Of a DNA stretch of 64,000 bases, positions 11,015 through 22,811 are shown one piece after another. Origin of the DNA: Phaseolus vulgaris. Lineage: Eukaryota > Streptophyta > Magnoliopsida > Fabales > Fabaceae. Made by a program: the position numbers and the translations under genes. Below the pieces are notes generated by a model. It was not told the DNA's origin. It did no database searches and was given only the letters and a program-made list of their open reading frames with translations. Position 1 is the first letter of the stretch. Every line of letters starts with the position of its first letter. The stretch is taken from positions 23,312,878 through 23,376,877 of the forward strand of contig NC_023749.2 in assembly GCF_000499845.2 (NCBI RefSeq), given 5' to 3'.

Positions 11015-12618
11015 ATGGATACATATTCAAGTGCTGAATCTTCCAAACCACATTATACTCATAAAGCTTATGTTTTTAATGAGTTAAAAGAAGCAAAACG
11101 AGCCCTTGCTCTCAAAGGTGAAGCTATGCAAAAGTTAGAAGAAAGATTAGCAATCAAAGATGATGTTATGCAACGGTTGGAAGAATGATTAGCAAAAGTT
11201 GAATTGAAGCAAGAAAGATCTTCACATTCCATTCATGGAAGACATCATTCTCCTAGGAATTCTTCCAAGGATTCTTCCAATGCTCACGGCCATGGAGAAG
11301 ATTATAGAAGAAGGAGGCATCATCATCATTCTCATGGAGAAAGCCATCACCGTGAACAAAGACATCACCAAAAAGCAAAGCCTCAACTTCCTTTTGTAAA
11401 AGTACCTAGCTTTAGTGGTGATAGTGATCCAAATGTGTTTTAGATTGGGAGGCTAAATGTGAACAAATTTTTGAAGCCTATGAGGTCCATGAAGACCAAA
11501 AGGTGAAAGTAGCCTATTTAGAATTCATAGATTATGCCATGAATTAGTGTCATAACATTGTAATGGACATTGGATATAACAAGAGACCTCTTGTGGTCTC
11601 TTGGAACGATTTGAAAGAGTGTATGCGCCTTAGATTCGTGCCACCACACTTTAGGAAAGACCTATTGTTGAAGCTCCAACGGTTTCAACAAGGCACACTA
11701 AGTGTGGATGCTTATTTTAAGGAGTTAGAAATGCTTTTACTTAAAGTAAACATGGAAGAGAGTGAGGAAGCTATGATAGCTAGGTTTGTGAGTGGCCTAA
11801 GAAGGGATATTCAAGATGTTGTTGAACTTCAAGAGTATTCATCTTTGGGATCTTTGGTTCACCTTGCAATGAAGGTTGAATCCCAAATTGCAAAGAAAAA
11901 TGTTTTCAAAAACTCTCCCAATGATGGCTACTACAACAACTCTTGGAAAAATAAAAAACCTTTTCCAAACCTTCCTTCTAAAGATTCTTCTTTCAACCCT
12001 AAGGAGTCTAAGCCTTCTACTTCTACTCATATATCACCAATCAAATCGTCCAATAAAAAATGTTTTAAATGCTTAGGATATGGTCACATAGCTTTTAATT
12101 GCCCTTCTAAAAGGAATATGTTTGTGCATAATGGGGTAGTAGTTAGTGAGCATGATTCCGATTCATCTAGGCATTCTTCACCTTCTAAACCATCAAGTGA
12201 GATTGAGAGCGAAAGTCCTTGTGAAGGTGACTTATTGATGATTAGGCGAATGTTGGGAACAATTCCAAAATCTTTGGATGATACCCAAAGAGAAAATATT
12301 TTTCACACTCGTTGTCTTATCACCAACAAGTTATGTTCCTTGATAATTGATGGGGGTAGTTGCACTAATGTGGCTAGTACAAGAGTTGTGAAGAAGTTAG
12401 CCTTACCCACTATCTCTCATACCAAGCCTTATAAATTGCAATGGCTTAGTACCAAAGGTGAAATCATGGTTAACAAACAAGTTCTCATTAACTTTGCAAT
12501 AGGAAAGTATAAAGATGAGGTTTTTGTTAAACCAAGTGGTGTTCAAGCTTTGAAGAATCCAAACCCTTTGAAGGATGTTGAAGGCTTGGCTGTGCTTGCT
12601 GTTGCTGAGTTGTCCTAA
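11015..12618 (+). pseudogene. gag: Element K: chromovirus gag-protease relic
   Basis: Gag-like frame opening MDTYSSAESSKPHY, with a His/Arg-rich stretch, the retrotransposon gag core (about 11450-11870), a zinc knuckle CFKCLGYGHIAFNC (12061-12102) and a protease region. The catalytic motif reads IDGGSC instead of D-S/T-G (12346-12363). It aligns with the gag and protease of element E (shared [10 protein letters not shown] and KPYKLQWL), so it belongs to the same chromovirus branch. Lesions: TGA at 11186-11188, a one-base loss near 11440 and a TAG near 11549. RT, RNase H and integrase are absent; the frame ends at 12618 in sequence unlike pol. 10816-11014 is AT-rich leader in which I see nothing else. 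Confidence 0.8.
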
Positions 12619-13042
12619 ATAGGATCTGGGGTAGTTTGAGTTTTGTAATCCACTCTTTGATTGAATCCAAAGCATAGACATTCTCAATCTTTTAAAAAGA
12701 AAAGTGTTTTTCAAACTAAGTGAAAAACAACCGATTGTTTTGTCGAAACAACCGATTATTTTATACTTAGATGTTTTTAGAAAAGATTGAAAACTGTTTT
12801 TGAAATGGTTGAACTGTTAAAACCAAAACAACCGATTGATTCGAGGAAACAACCGCTTGTTTGTTTTGGTACCATAACAAAAAAATGGTTTTTGCTTTGA
12901 CTTAGCTTTAAATGTTTTAACTGATTACGCTCCAGTCTTTAATGCTTTGACCAATCTTTTAAATGCAATAAATAAGTTTGTTAAGATTTGATAACAAACA
13001 ATATCTTTGAATATATTCAGAAAAACAGATTTGAGTAATAAG

Positions 13043-14189
13043 TGTTCCTGCCGGTTGACCTAGCGCAAGAGCGTTGCCTTGTCATGATCTTCCTCACCAG
13101 TTTGACACCATGTGCCCTTCAAGTCCACACCAAGGATGGTCTCTCTGAGAACCTGAAAACACAAGATGGCGCCTCTGTGGCCGGTGGCGCTCCGACGCTC
13201 AAGTCAGTAACAAGAACACCCAAAAACTTAGAGAAAACTGTGCTTTGTGGAACCGTACTAAAGTGCACTCAACCCTAGCAAATCAGCCGTAGTGAAAACG
13301 TACCTCTGCAAATTCTGTTAAGTTTACCTTTATAGCTAGGTTTTTTCTCTCTCTAGGCAGTTACGCTTGGGACACGTGGCTCGCATCTAACCCTGCACGT
13401 GTCGCCATCTAGGCTGGGGTAGCAGGTAGCACCCAACCCTACACGCGTCATCATCTGAGCTAAGGTAACTTGAGCGTCATTTCTATATTGTATCCAACCC
13501 TACACGTGTCGTCATCCGGGTTGGAGTGACAGGTAGGTTCCAACCCTACACGTGTCGTCATCTGGGTTGAGGTAACTTGAATATTATCTCCGTGTAGTGA
13601 CCAGCCGCGACCAAGTCTCCTATTCGAGGAGTAATTCCTAGCACGTACTACGCTGTGAAACACCACATGACAAGGCGAGCAACGGATGCAACAAAGTGCA
13701 TCATCTCTGTTATATCGCTTGTCGTGAGTGCCACCCTTCTTATTTCTACGCCATACATGTCCTAGCTGGGGAAACCTTGCCAGCAACGAATGTCCACTCT
13801 GGGAGTCCTGTCGCCGATGAGCAGGGTGTTCCCCCCAGCTTACCCGACCTTCATGCCCCACGTTGGCGCAACAACCATCTTACTGAATTTACTTGCTTGA
13901 AACTACCCTTTTGTGCTTCCAACAACTTTAACTAAGTTTACCGGGAGATTCGGCGATGTGCCCCCTTGCGGCGATGTCAGACCACCCGATCCTCCATTGT
14001 CTAATACGTTGATGTCATATAATCCCGGCGACAACCGACTATGCACATTGCAGCACGTCACTTCCACGGGTCGACGACTATGCTCACTTCTGAATCATTC
14101 GTCTCTCTCTTGTCCACGTGCTCTGCCGAACACGCCCCACATGGTCATGTGCCAGACACGTCATCACACCCGATGACCTGGTCGGTACA
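13043..14189 (-). repeat. Solo LTR L1 (Tat lineage), TSD ATAAG
   Basis: A lone LTR in minus orientation. On its own strand it starts TGTACCGACC and ends GGCAGGAACA. It is flanked by perfect 5-bp duplications ATAAG (13038-13042 and 14190-14194), the signature of LTR-LTR recombination after a full insertion. It holds the core motif GAGCGTCGGAG (13198-13188 on the minus strand) and a CACGTG array (13373-13554). Element family related to N and P by LTR sequence. Confidence 0.85.
13373..13554. promoter_or_regulatory. CACGTG array in U3 of L1
   Basis: Four CACGTG cores (13373, 13396, 13503, 13549) and one CACGCG variant (13442) within diverged tandem units of about 50 bp sharing CCAACCCTACACGTGTCGTC. 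G-box cores bind bZIP/bHLH factors; use as an enhancer is inferred. Confidence 0.45.
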
Positions 14190-14718
14190 ATAAGATTTGA
14201 ACACAAGTTTTTGAGTTTTTCAAAGAGTTGAGATTACTTAGAGATTGAGATTGATGAAAGAGTGTGAGATATGATTTCTGCTTGTATTGATTTCAGATTT
14301 ACTTCTGTAACACGTGTAATCCTTGTATTCTGTTGAACAAGTTTATTTGTGTGTTTGCTGAGAAGTGTTGTGTGTTCTTGAGGGGATCAAGATCAACATT
14401 CTTAGTGTTGGTGTATTGGCCAAGAAAAGTGTGTGTCTTGAGGGGATCAAGGTCACTTTCTTGGTTGTGTTGTAAGTGATCTAGGTTTGATTGCTATGTG
14501 GAATTCCTCAGGGGTTTCTGAGAAGACTGGATGTAGCTCTGGGTTTAGAGTGAACCAGTATAAACATCTGTGTGCATTCTCTCTATCCTTAACTCTTTAA
14601 ATTCAGTTTTGATATTTGTTTACTGGTATAAACAACCGATTGTTTTACTAGTCCTGTGCTTTTAGCTTTGTGTTTTGAAAAACTGATCTCTCAATCAAGG
14701 TTTTCTCGAAGTAATTTC

Positions 14719-15666
14719 TGATCCTGCCGGTTGACTCAAGTGCAAGAGTCTTGCCACGTCAAAGGTATCTCCCTCTGGATCGGCTTTGCACCACGCTAGC
14801 TTCCGTCCTTCACACCTCGATTCTCCTCAAGAACCTGAAAAAGACAGAGTGGCGCTGCTGCGGCCGATCGCGCTCCGACGCTCAAGTCAGTGACGGAATC
14901 ACCAAAAATCTAAGAGAGAAAAGCTAAAACTCAAGGAACCGTGCAAAATCTCTCTCAGCGTACTCAAGTGTTCTCAAAGCGTAAAGAAGTGTTCTAAACG
15001 CGCGTACCTCAGAATCTGTTAAGAGTTCCTTATATACCTGAGCATTTTCTCTCTCCTGACGGTTACACCTCCGGACACGTGGCTCGCATCCAGCTGTACA
15101 CGTGTCACCATCTGGAGCGTCTTCTACTTGAGCGTCACTCCTACTCTTCAGGCTGTTCGACTAAGTTACCCATGCAAGGAGTAACTCGGTGCATAGCTGC
15201 CTTAGAGCGCGATCTTTTCTAGTGGCGAGCACGGGGTGTCACCATGTACACCTTCTCTGTGGTCTCGCCTGCCGCTATCACGATCTGTTTTACTTGCTCA
15301 TCGTGCATGTTCTGGTAAACTATTCCCTTACCTCAACCTCTGGCTAGGGAATGATCATCTGATAACTTCATCCTTTGTACTCGTACCCTTTGAAGACCTT
15401 GAACAAGCCTTCCTGATCTTTCGGCGATGTCCCCCCTTCTGCGATCTCTAACCACTTGGTCGCCTAAACCTACATACGACGACTATGACACAAGCCTGGT
15501 GACCGCCGGTTAGATATGCTAGAGATCGGAGAACGCCAACTTAACTATTGGCGACTACACAGACTTCCCGATGTACTTCCCTTCTGTCAGCCAGGTGTTC
15601 CGCTCAACATGCCTATATTATCGCTTGCTGCCACGTCATCACTCCCGACTACCTGGTCAGTATACA
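14719..15666 (-). repeat. 3' LTR of element P
   Basis: On the minus strand it begins TGTATACTGACC beside the PPT and ends ACCGGCAGGATCA at 14719. It contains the conserved CGCTCCGACGCTCAAG core (14872-14887). It is not a solo LTR: the PPT adjoins it and the flanking pentamers differ (ATTTC and AGCCC). Confidence 0.75.
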
Positions 15667-15682
15667 AGCCCCCCAGTCTTAA
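15667..15682 (-). other. Polypurine tract of P
   Basis: On the minus strand a TTAAGACTGGGGGGCT sequence abutting the 3' LTR. It matches the PPTs of N and H and fixes the element's minus orientation. Confidence 0.65.
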
Positions 15683-16227
15683 GCGGAGACTTGTCCAGCG
15701 AAAAGACTAAGAAGTCACGTCACCGTCGATCTTTCTGACGCTCCACCAAACCCCCTTTTTTAATCGCTCGACATGTGGCATCATCAACGGTTGCCTTCAG
15801 CTGTCGTTTGCGCTTCCGAAAACGTTCAAAAAAACCCTTAAACCCTAAACCCCTTGCGCTTCCACTGTTCCATCATCTTTCTGCACTCTCAAACGTTCTA
15901 AGTTTTTTCTCTGCGAACCACGAAGCTCCTCAACTCTCTCAATCTCCAACTCTCTTCAACGCTCATCCGATCACAAAAAGGTACCCCTTTTACTTCTTCT
16001 GTTGATATTTGCTGCATTTTAACCGATTCGCATCATCCATTATCTGTCTGGAGCATACGTTGTGGGCTGTTTTTTCCTTTTCTCCTTTTCTCGTAACCTA
16101 AAGCTTCGTTCTTCGTAACGTTCATCCCAGCGAACCCTTTTTCGCTCATCCTGTCTTCTTCGTCCTCAATCGAGTCGTCTCTGTTGTCCTCATTTCATCC
16201 CTTTCTCTTTCCTTTGCAGTTCCTGCG
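15683..16227 (+). promoter_or_regulatory. Promoter and leader of P antisense gene
   Basis: Non-coding. Contains ACATGTGGC (15771-15779), a diverged copy of the G-box seen in N and H at the same distance (457 bp) from the ATG. An inferred leader intron spans 15981-16219 (AAAAAG then GTACC ... CTTTGCAG), ending 8 bp before the ATG at 16228. Confidence 0.5.
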
Positions 16228-18832
16228 ATGGTTCACACGAAGTCCACCGCGAACCCTCCTTCTTCGTCGCGAAACCCTCCACCCCAAGCGCGTAGGGTTG
16301 CTCCTGGGGCAAATCCTCCACCAGCGCGCAATCCACCACGAGCCTCTGATGCTCCTTCTAACCAGGCTGAGAGGCCTGCTTCTTCTCACGCCAATCCCGC
16401 TCAGGCAACTCCGCCAGTCGCCGGAGGAGCCTCTCTACCTCCAAAAGATTACAAGGAACTCTACCCTTGGGCCACCCCAATCTTGTTAAAAGAGACTTCT
16501 TCAATAAACACGGAGTTGGGCGTGCTCCGACTAAGGAAAGGAGACCAGTCCGACCTCTCCTTCCACAAGGAACATGATAGCAAGGTGGCCGTGCTGCCCT
16601 GCTTCCCGGGTGAGCCGATCTGCGCGGACGACAAAGGGAACAACGGCGAGTTGTTCTGCTTCCTCTACGCCACCTTCTTCAAGAAAGTGAAGCTCAGACT
16701 TCCCTTTACTCGCTTCGAGAGAGAGCTGCTAACCGAGCTCGATATCGCCCCCGCCCAGCTTCATCCCAACAACTGGGCGTTTATAGGGGCGTTCCAAATC
16801 ATCTGCGCACACCTGAGGCTGGCTGTAGTAGATGTCTTTCTTTTCCTGAGGCTAAGAATCCCGAAGATCGCCTCTGGATTAGCTTAAATGAGATTGCTGG
16901 GAGGTCAATCCTCTCAATCTTCCAGCAATCATACAAAGACTGGAAAGGAAAGTTCGTCAAGGTGCGCCCAAACGAGCAAGACCCCTCACTGCTCGACGGC
17001 TTCCCCTTGTACTGGGTACACAAGGGGAATAAAGATTCTAAAGAATGCTTCAGGAGGCCAAAGAGTCCCGACAATATGGGAGAGTTAGACAAGGATCTCT
17101 GCCTTTTCTGGAAAAGCGTAGTAGCTGCCAACATCACTTTCCCTACCGCCTCAATCATCTCCTTCGAGTTCTATGAGGGCCAACTTGAAGCTCACATAGG
17201 TTAGGCCTTACCTCAACACCTGGACTTTCGTTTTGTGTTGGAACTAACTTAGCGTTTCCACCACTCCCTCTTTGGCGTTCTGCTTGTTCTGTTTTGGCTT
17301 TGATCATTCATCCATGTGCTGTTTGCTTGTGCTATTTTTGTGTGCATATACTTGTATACCCTGTTTCTGCTTTGGGGCGTACTCATCTATTTTTCATCTT
17401 GTGCAGACTTCATGTTGGGAAAAGGGAAACTAGCAGAGCTGAGGGCGATCGCCCGATCTCACAAGCTGGCGGCGGGCTCCCAAACCGTGCCCAACTCGGT
17501 AGTGGAGATCGCCGTTGCTCAAGGCAGGACTCCTCCCCATGGTCCGACTCCTTCGGGGACACTACCCGCCCCACAAAGAAAGAAACTTGTCCTGAGGAAA
17601 CCCAAGAGAAAAACTCCTCAGGTGGTACAGGAAGAAGAGGATGATGAGGCGACTGAGGATGGCCTTGTCACCAAAAGAACAAGGGTGGCTCCCTCTTCAC
17701 CACCTGCACTCCCAACTCCAACACCGCCCTCACCTCCAGCTCCAACACAACCAGTCCAAGCAACACCCTTGGCTGCCGCACCCCCGTGGTTGAAAGCAGC
17801 GACCCCAATTTCATAGAGAACCCTCCAAGCGCCTCCACGCCGTTCATATATGCTGGAGAGGGTCCTCCTTCAACCACCTCTATCGCTGGGGCCGCACCAG
17901 GAGGAGATGAGGGTGCTCACAACTCTCCAATACTCATAACCGAATCTCCAACCTCACCACCACGCCAAGAAGCCCCCCTTGCTCTGCAAACTCAAGAGGG
18001 TGGTGGTGAGAGTCAGCACCAAGCTCCCCCAGCACCTCCTCCAGCAACAACCTCAAGCCTCCTATCTTCCGTCGACGAGGTCTTGGGGCCCTTCACAGCC
18101 AAGCTGAAGATGATGGCGGAGGATCTCCCTTCGATCGTATCGAAGGCTGTGAAGGACTCCCTCAAGAAGCTCCAAGAGGAGAACTCAGCGCTCCAAGAGT
18201 CAAACCGCCTGATAAGGATTGAGGCGGAAAAGCTTTCTTGCAACCTGATGGTGGCAGAGATCGATCATTCAAGGCTGGAGGACGCCATGGGCGCTGAGCT
18301 AAGGGGCGCGCGTAAGGAGGCCTCTGATCTGCGCCAAAAACTGCACCTCCAAGCCCAAGAGAAAATCGAGCTGGAGAGCAAGCTTGTACCTTACAGGCTC
18401 AAGGTGGCCAACTTGGACGCTGCAATGAAAGCAGACGCGACCAAGGTGGAAAACCTTGAAAAGAGGTCGGCAGATCGGGAGGTCCTCCTCGGGAAGGTCG
18501 AGAAGGAGAGGGACGACACCATGGCTGAGCTCGCCAAAGCTCGAGAGGAAAACACGAAGATTGCTGCAGAGCTGGCTCAAGCCCGGGATGAAGGCAAAAA
18601 GGCCGCTGAAGAACTTGCTCGGGCTCGTGAAGAAGCCGAAGAGCTGAAGAAACAAACCGACGAGCTGAAGAAACAAGCACAAGAGCTCGAGCAAAGTTCC
18701 GCCCAAGTCCTTGCTGCCGGGTTCGACGCCGCTTTGGAGCAAGTCTCATGCCAATACGCTGAGCTCGACCTCTCCATGGTATCAATCTGCAACGAGGTGG
18801 TGGATGGGAAGATCGTGCCCTCTGAAGACTAA
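16228..18832 (+). pseudogene. Antisense gene of P: gypsy-type transposon domain plus coiled coil
   Basis: Exon 1 (16228-17199) opens with a Pro/Ala-rich stretch, then KELYPWATPILLKET, GEPICADDKGN, RLPFTRFERELLTEL and NNWAFIGAF (PF04195-like). A frameshift near 16845 moves the rest (FPLYWVHKG, ISFEFYEGQ) to another frame. An intron is inferred at 17200-17406 (GTTAGG ... TGTGCAG); joining gives AHI-DFMLGKGK in frame. Exon 2 encodes a basic KRKTP-type segment (possible nuclear signal), a Pro-rich linker, a frameshift near 17785, then a coiled coil of about 220 residues with repeated EEL/AREE units and the C-terminal motif EVVDGKIVP. The protein would be about 800 residues if unbroken. Role unknown; self-association is inferred from the coiled coil. 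Confidence 0.8.
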
Positions 18833-20339
18833 CTGCCTCCCTCCACCATCTTGGTTTTTGAAACTTGGCGCTCATCTTTGTTTGTAAAAACTTTATGTGT
18901 AACAGCTGTTTATGTATAAACTTGAACTGATACTGCTTTATATAACTTCTTCTGCTAAGATGTTGTTTTCTGATACTTGCCTTTGAATACTTCTTACTCT
19001 TACTCGCTGTGTGATTAACCAACATAACCGGTAGAACTTACTCAAATGAATCAACTCAGTGATACTCGGGCTTAACCGTTTACTCACTGCTTTGAACTTG
19101 AACAAACTGTTAATCTTATAACAATTCATCAGACTGTTAACTCGAAGTAAAACTTGAGTAACTATTAACTCTCAAACGATGACATTTAACACGACTTGCA
19201 AACTTAAGGCAATAAATTACTTACTAGGCAACAGGTTTTAACTTAAACTAGTATCACAATACAGTTTACTTGATCTGCCCAGCAAAGTGACTCTTATCCC
19301 TGTCATCGCCTAGAACTCTTCTGATTGCTGTAGGGTTCTGGCGATGTGAACTTTCTTTGCTTTCATAACTTGACTATTGTTCCCTCATCTGGGGGGTAGA
19401 GGCGCCTTTCGGATCCTTCTCCACCTCCCTGAGTTTCAGAACGATGAGCTGGATAGCGAGGTGTTCTCTTTGAACCTACCTTAGCCACCTTTCTAACTTC
19501 TTTCACCCTTCACGCCATACCTGAACTCGTTCAAGACGAGAAGGATTTTATCTGCCTTCACACCGCCTACAAGCGTGGAAGCCTTCTCTGGTCTTACTAA
19601 GTCAATATTGATGTTTCACTTAAAGGGGGAAAGGCGTTTTCCTTCCCTTCCCGCCGTTTAAGGTCACGAACACCCCTGACTTTTTAGTTCATCTTGCCTG
19701 AACTCACTCTAAGGTGAGAAGGACTTTTTCTCGCTTGAACTCGCTCAACGGCGAGAAGGACTTTATCTTGCCTGAACTCGCTCAAAGGCGAGAAGGACTT
19801 TCTCTGGCCTGAACTCACTCAACGGCGAGAAGGACTTTTTCTTGCCTGAACTCGCTCAAAGGCGAGAAGGACTTTCTCTTGCCTGAACTCGCTCAACGGC
19901 GAGAAGGACTTTTTCTGGTGCCTCAACTTGCCCAGGGTGTACATCTCCTCCCCCCTGGATGCACTGAGGACTTTTTCTCTTTCTCGCCTGCACTCGCTCG
20001 AGGGCGAGGAGGTCTTTTACTCTTTCTCGCCTGCACTCGCTCAAGGGCGAGGAGGTCTTTTACTCTTTCCTTGCCTCAAGACGCACGAGAGCGTTGAGGT
20101 CTTTAATCATCGCCGGTGCCTCCGATCGCCGAAAGATGATGAGGACTTTAAAACTTTAACTACTGCCGCCGGTCGCCGAAAGACGATCGGGACTTTAAAC
20201 TTTTACTTAGAAAGCATGCAGCATATTTTTAAACTTGCCTTGAATCACGTACGAGTGATAAGGTCCTTTTTCTAAAACTTTCGAAACAACAGGCATGCAA
20301 TCTTAGAAGCTTTAAACTTTGAAAACTCTTCTTTATTGG
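18833..20339. repeat. P spacer with 37-bp hairpin-forming minisatellite
   Basis: Non-coding. About six 37-bp units at 19694-19915, each containing CTCGCTCAAAGGCGAG (a CTCGC/GCGAG inverted repeat with a short loop) and GAAGGACTTT. Two related 43-bp units lie at 19983-20068 and more diverged ones to about 20265. 18833-19680 is AT-rich with nothing I can name. The region ends at H's left target duplication ATTGG (20335-20339). Confidence 0.75.
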
Positions 20340-21524
20340 TGATCCTGCCGGCAACTCGAACGTGGAGGAATCGCTTTGTGGCACTCTCTGTCCCGTCTAC
20401 GCGACTACGTTCTCTGCAGAATCACCCTCAGAACCTTCTCTTGGATCTCCAAACGTGACCTGCAAAACACACAGACGGCGCCTCTAGCGGCCGTTTGCAC
20501 TCCGACGATCAAGTTAGACCACAGAACCACCAAATGAGAAAACTAGTAGTGTGTGTGAAAAACTCTTGCCCTCTATTCTTTGTATCCCCCCCCTCAATCT
20601 CTCCCTAATTCTCTTTTATGTCTCTCTCTCTGCTTCTGGGCATAACAGAATTCTGTTATGCTTTTCTGTCATGTGTCAGAACCCTGTTATGCTTTTCTGA
20701 GACAATGTACCTTCAGAATCAGTAGAGTGTGGGTGTCTGTGCGTGTCCGCGCGTCTCTGCACTTGGCTGCGCTTGTCTGTACCTTTAGCGGTACGAAGTG
20801 CACCTTTATCTGGACCGCACCCTTCTCAGATGATGACACGTGAAGGCATGCGACTCACATCTAACCACGCACGTGTCACTTACTGGAAGGGCTCTAGCGC
20901 TTCTCTTGTGTGCCTAAGTTACGCCTTTGCGGAGTAACTTAGGATATTTCTTTCATCTGGGTAAGTCGCATACTCTCAGGAGAACGCCAGGTGTGGCCGG
21001 TCTAGGCACACTCACCAAGCGTTGCTCTCTGCGTAGACGACTTACCCTTCACGCACGTAATGGGTTGAGGGAGTCACCAATCACTGATCGGTTTACTAGC
21101 TACCTCAGGCCACTCTCGAGCGCGATTCCCTGAGATGTGCTCATGCGAGGTCCATGTATAACGCTCTCGCTGGGAACCTCAGTCCCAGTTTAACTGCGTG
21201 TAACACGAGACCCCGATGACAATGCACCCGATGACTGATCAGTGCTCTATTTGCTTCTCGCGTTCTGCCCCCAGGCGTGAGTCTGGGAACTGGTCTGTTG
21301 GTGGCCACTTGGCTACTGACCACCGATCACCGTTCTGGGTGATCTGTCCCCTGACCTCTCTGCCGCCTGATCTGTCGATGGTCACTTGATTACTGACCCC
21401 CGATCACCGCTCTTGGCGATCGTCTCCTTGATCTCTCTGTCATTTGGTCCACGTGTCACCCCGCGGGTGGTCCACATGGTCCTCTGCTGCTGACGTCATC
21501 GACTACCGATGACCGATTGGATCA
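20340..21524 (-). repeat. 3' LTR of H
   Basis: 1185 bp. On the minus strand starts TGATCCAATCGGTCATCG and ends GCCGGCAGGATCA. Contains the conserved core (minus strand, TCGGAGTGCAAACGGCCGC, near 20508-20490). It is the full-length reference for the shorter 5' copy. No coding content. Confidence 0.92.
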
Positions 21525-21539
21525 CAAGCCCCCCAATCT
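21525..21539 (-). other. Polypurine tract of H
   Basis: On the minus strand AGATTGGGGGGCTTG, directly before the 3' LTR start TGATCC. Sets element orientation. Confidence 0.8.
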
Positions 21540-22131
21540 CGAGTCGTGAACTCGTTCTCGGTGAAGAGACTAAGTGGTCGTGCCCTCAGTCAACGTGGCA
21601 AGTGGGACCGCATCACGTGCCACCTCACGTGTTGCTTCTTTAACCTTTGGACTTCCTTCCTTAATCTCGCGACACGTGGCCCCATTGACGGCCAACGTGG
21701 TGTGTCGCTAGCGCTTCTCTTATTCAAATTGGCGCGCGCCTTCACTGTTCCTTCATCTTCTTCAATCGACTCTCAGACTTCTTGCGAACTCTTTCTCTGC
21801 GCACCCATCTTTCTTCAAGTTTTCTACTTCCAAACCTCTTGCGATCATCCAAAGGTATGGTTTTTCTTCTTCCTGGCCCCTTTTAGGTCATCTTTACCGA
21901 TTGCATTTATCTTTCTCGTTATCATGCATTCATCTTCTCTATTTTCCCTCTCTCGACCCGCGCTAGGGTTTTTTCACGTTCTCGCTCTGACTTCTGCTTC
22001 TTCTTCTTCCTCTTTTCACCTGGGCATCTCTTTCTCCTTCCCCCTCTCTGTTTTCACCGAAACATTCATCATTCCCTCTTCTTCCATTCATTCTGACTTT
22101 TCGTTTTTCCTCCATTTGCAGCTATCTCGTG
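21540..22131 (+). promoter_or_regulatory. Promoter and leader of H antisense gene
   Basis: Contains the G-box ACACGTGGC at 21672-21680, about 457 bp before the ATG at 22132. An inferred leader intron runs 21855-22121 (CCAAAG then GTATGG ... CATTTGCAG). No coding signal. Confidence 0.5.
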
Positions 22132-22811
22132 ATGGCTCGCTTGAAACAAACCGCGCGTATTATTGCCCCATCTTCTGGTGCACAGCCTTCCGCGAGTGCG
22201 CCAGCTCCACCACCGCCTGTTGCTACCTCCTACCACGACAATGCCAGGGTCTACAACTGGGCCCCCCTGGCGTTGCTCGCTGAAACCTCCACCCTACTGC
22301 CCCAGGGCCACCTCACGTCCCTGCTAGCCACAATCCCGATGAGCCTTCCTGCGCCATCGACAGGGAAAATGACTTTAACATCCAAATCCGCATTCCTCCT
22401 CGAGGGATGCCCATCTGCGCGGACGATAGGGCCACCAATGGGGTGCCCTTCGTCTTCATCTACTCCGCCATCTTCAAAAGGTTGAAGTTGCGCCTCCCCT
22501 TCACCTTTTTCGAAAAGGAGCTGATGATGGAGTTGAACGTCGCGCCCTGCCAACTCCATCCAAATGCCTGGGCCTTCATCCGGGCATTTCAGATCCTCTG
22601 CAATTATTTCAGGCACAACGCCTCCGTGGATGTGTTCCTTTACTTCTTCGAGGCGAAGAATCCTGGGGACAGGTCCTGGGTTAGCCTGAACGGGGTTGCT
22701 GGACGGGTGCTCCTGGGCCTGTACCAGCAATCCTTCAAAGACGGGAAGGGCAGGTTCTACATGATATCTGCCACCCCACAAAGTCCAAATCTGCTCGAGG
22801 GGTACCCCCTC

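Larger units (their letters stand above)
12619..14718. repeat. Repeat Q: unclassified LTR-like sequence, split by L1
   Basis: 12619-13042 and 14190-14718 form one AT-rich, non-coding sequence interrupted by solo LTR L1 (13043-14189). It carries repeated AACAACCGATTG-type motifs (12727, 12747 variant, 12827, 14631) and a duplicated CTTGAGGGGATCAAG(A/G)TCA segment (14377 and 14439). The right end is cut by the insertion of element P at 14719. It could be an LTR of K or of an unrelated copia-type element; I cannot tell which. Confidence 0.5.

Noticed and set aside
12619..14718. Firm assignment of Q to a copia (SIRE-type) LTR
   Set aside because: The style of the sequence suggests it, but no coding domain, PBS or LTR partner is visible to support the call.
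14719..15666. Solo LTR
   Set aside because: It is followed directly by a polypurine tract and P's antisense gene, and its flanking pentamers do not match, unlike L1.
19694..20068. CRISPR-like repeat array
   Set aside because: Units are contiguous without unique spacers, and the DNA is a plant retrotransposon spacer.
20340..21524. Second solo LTR
   Set aside because: PPT at 21525 and the ATTGG duplication pairing with 37059-37063 show it is the 3' LTR of H.
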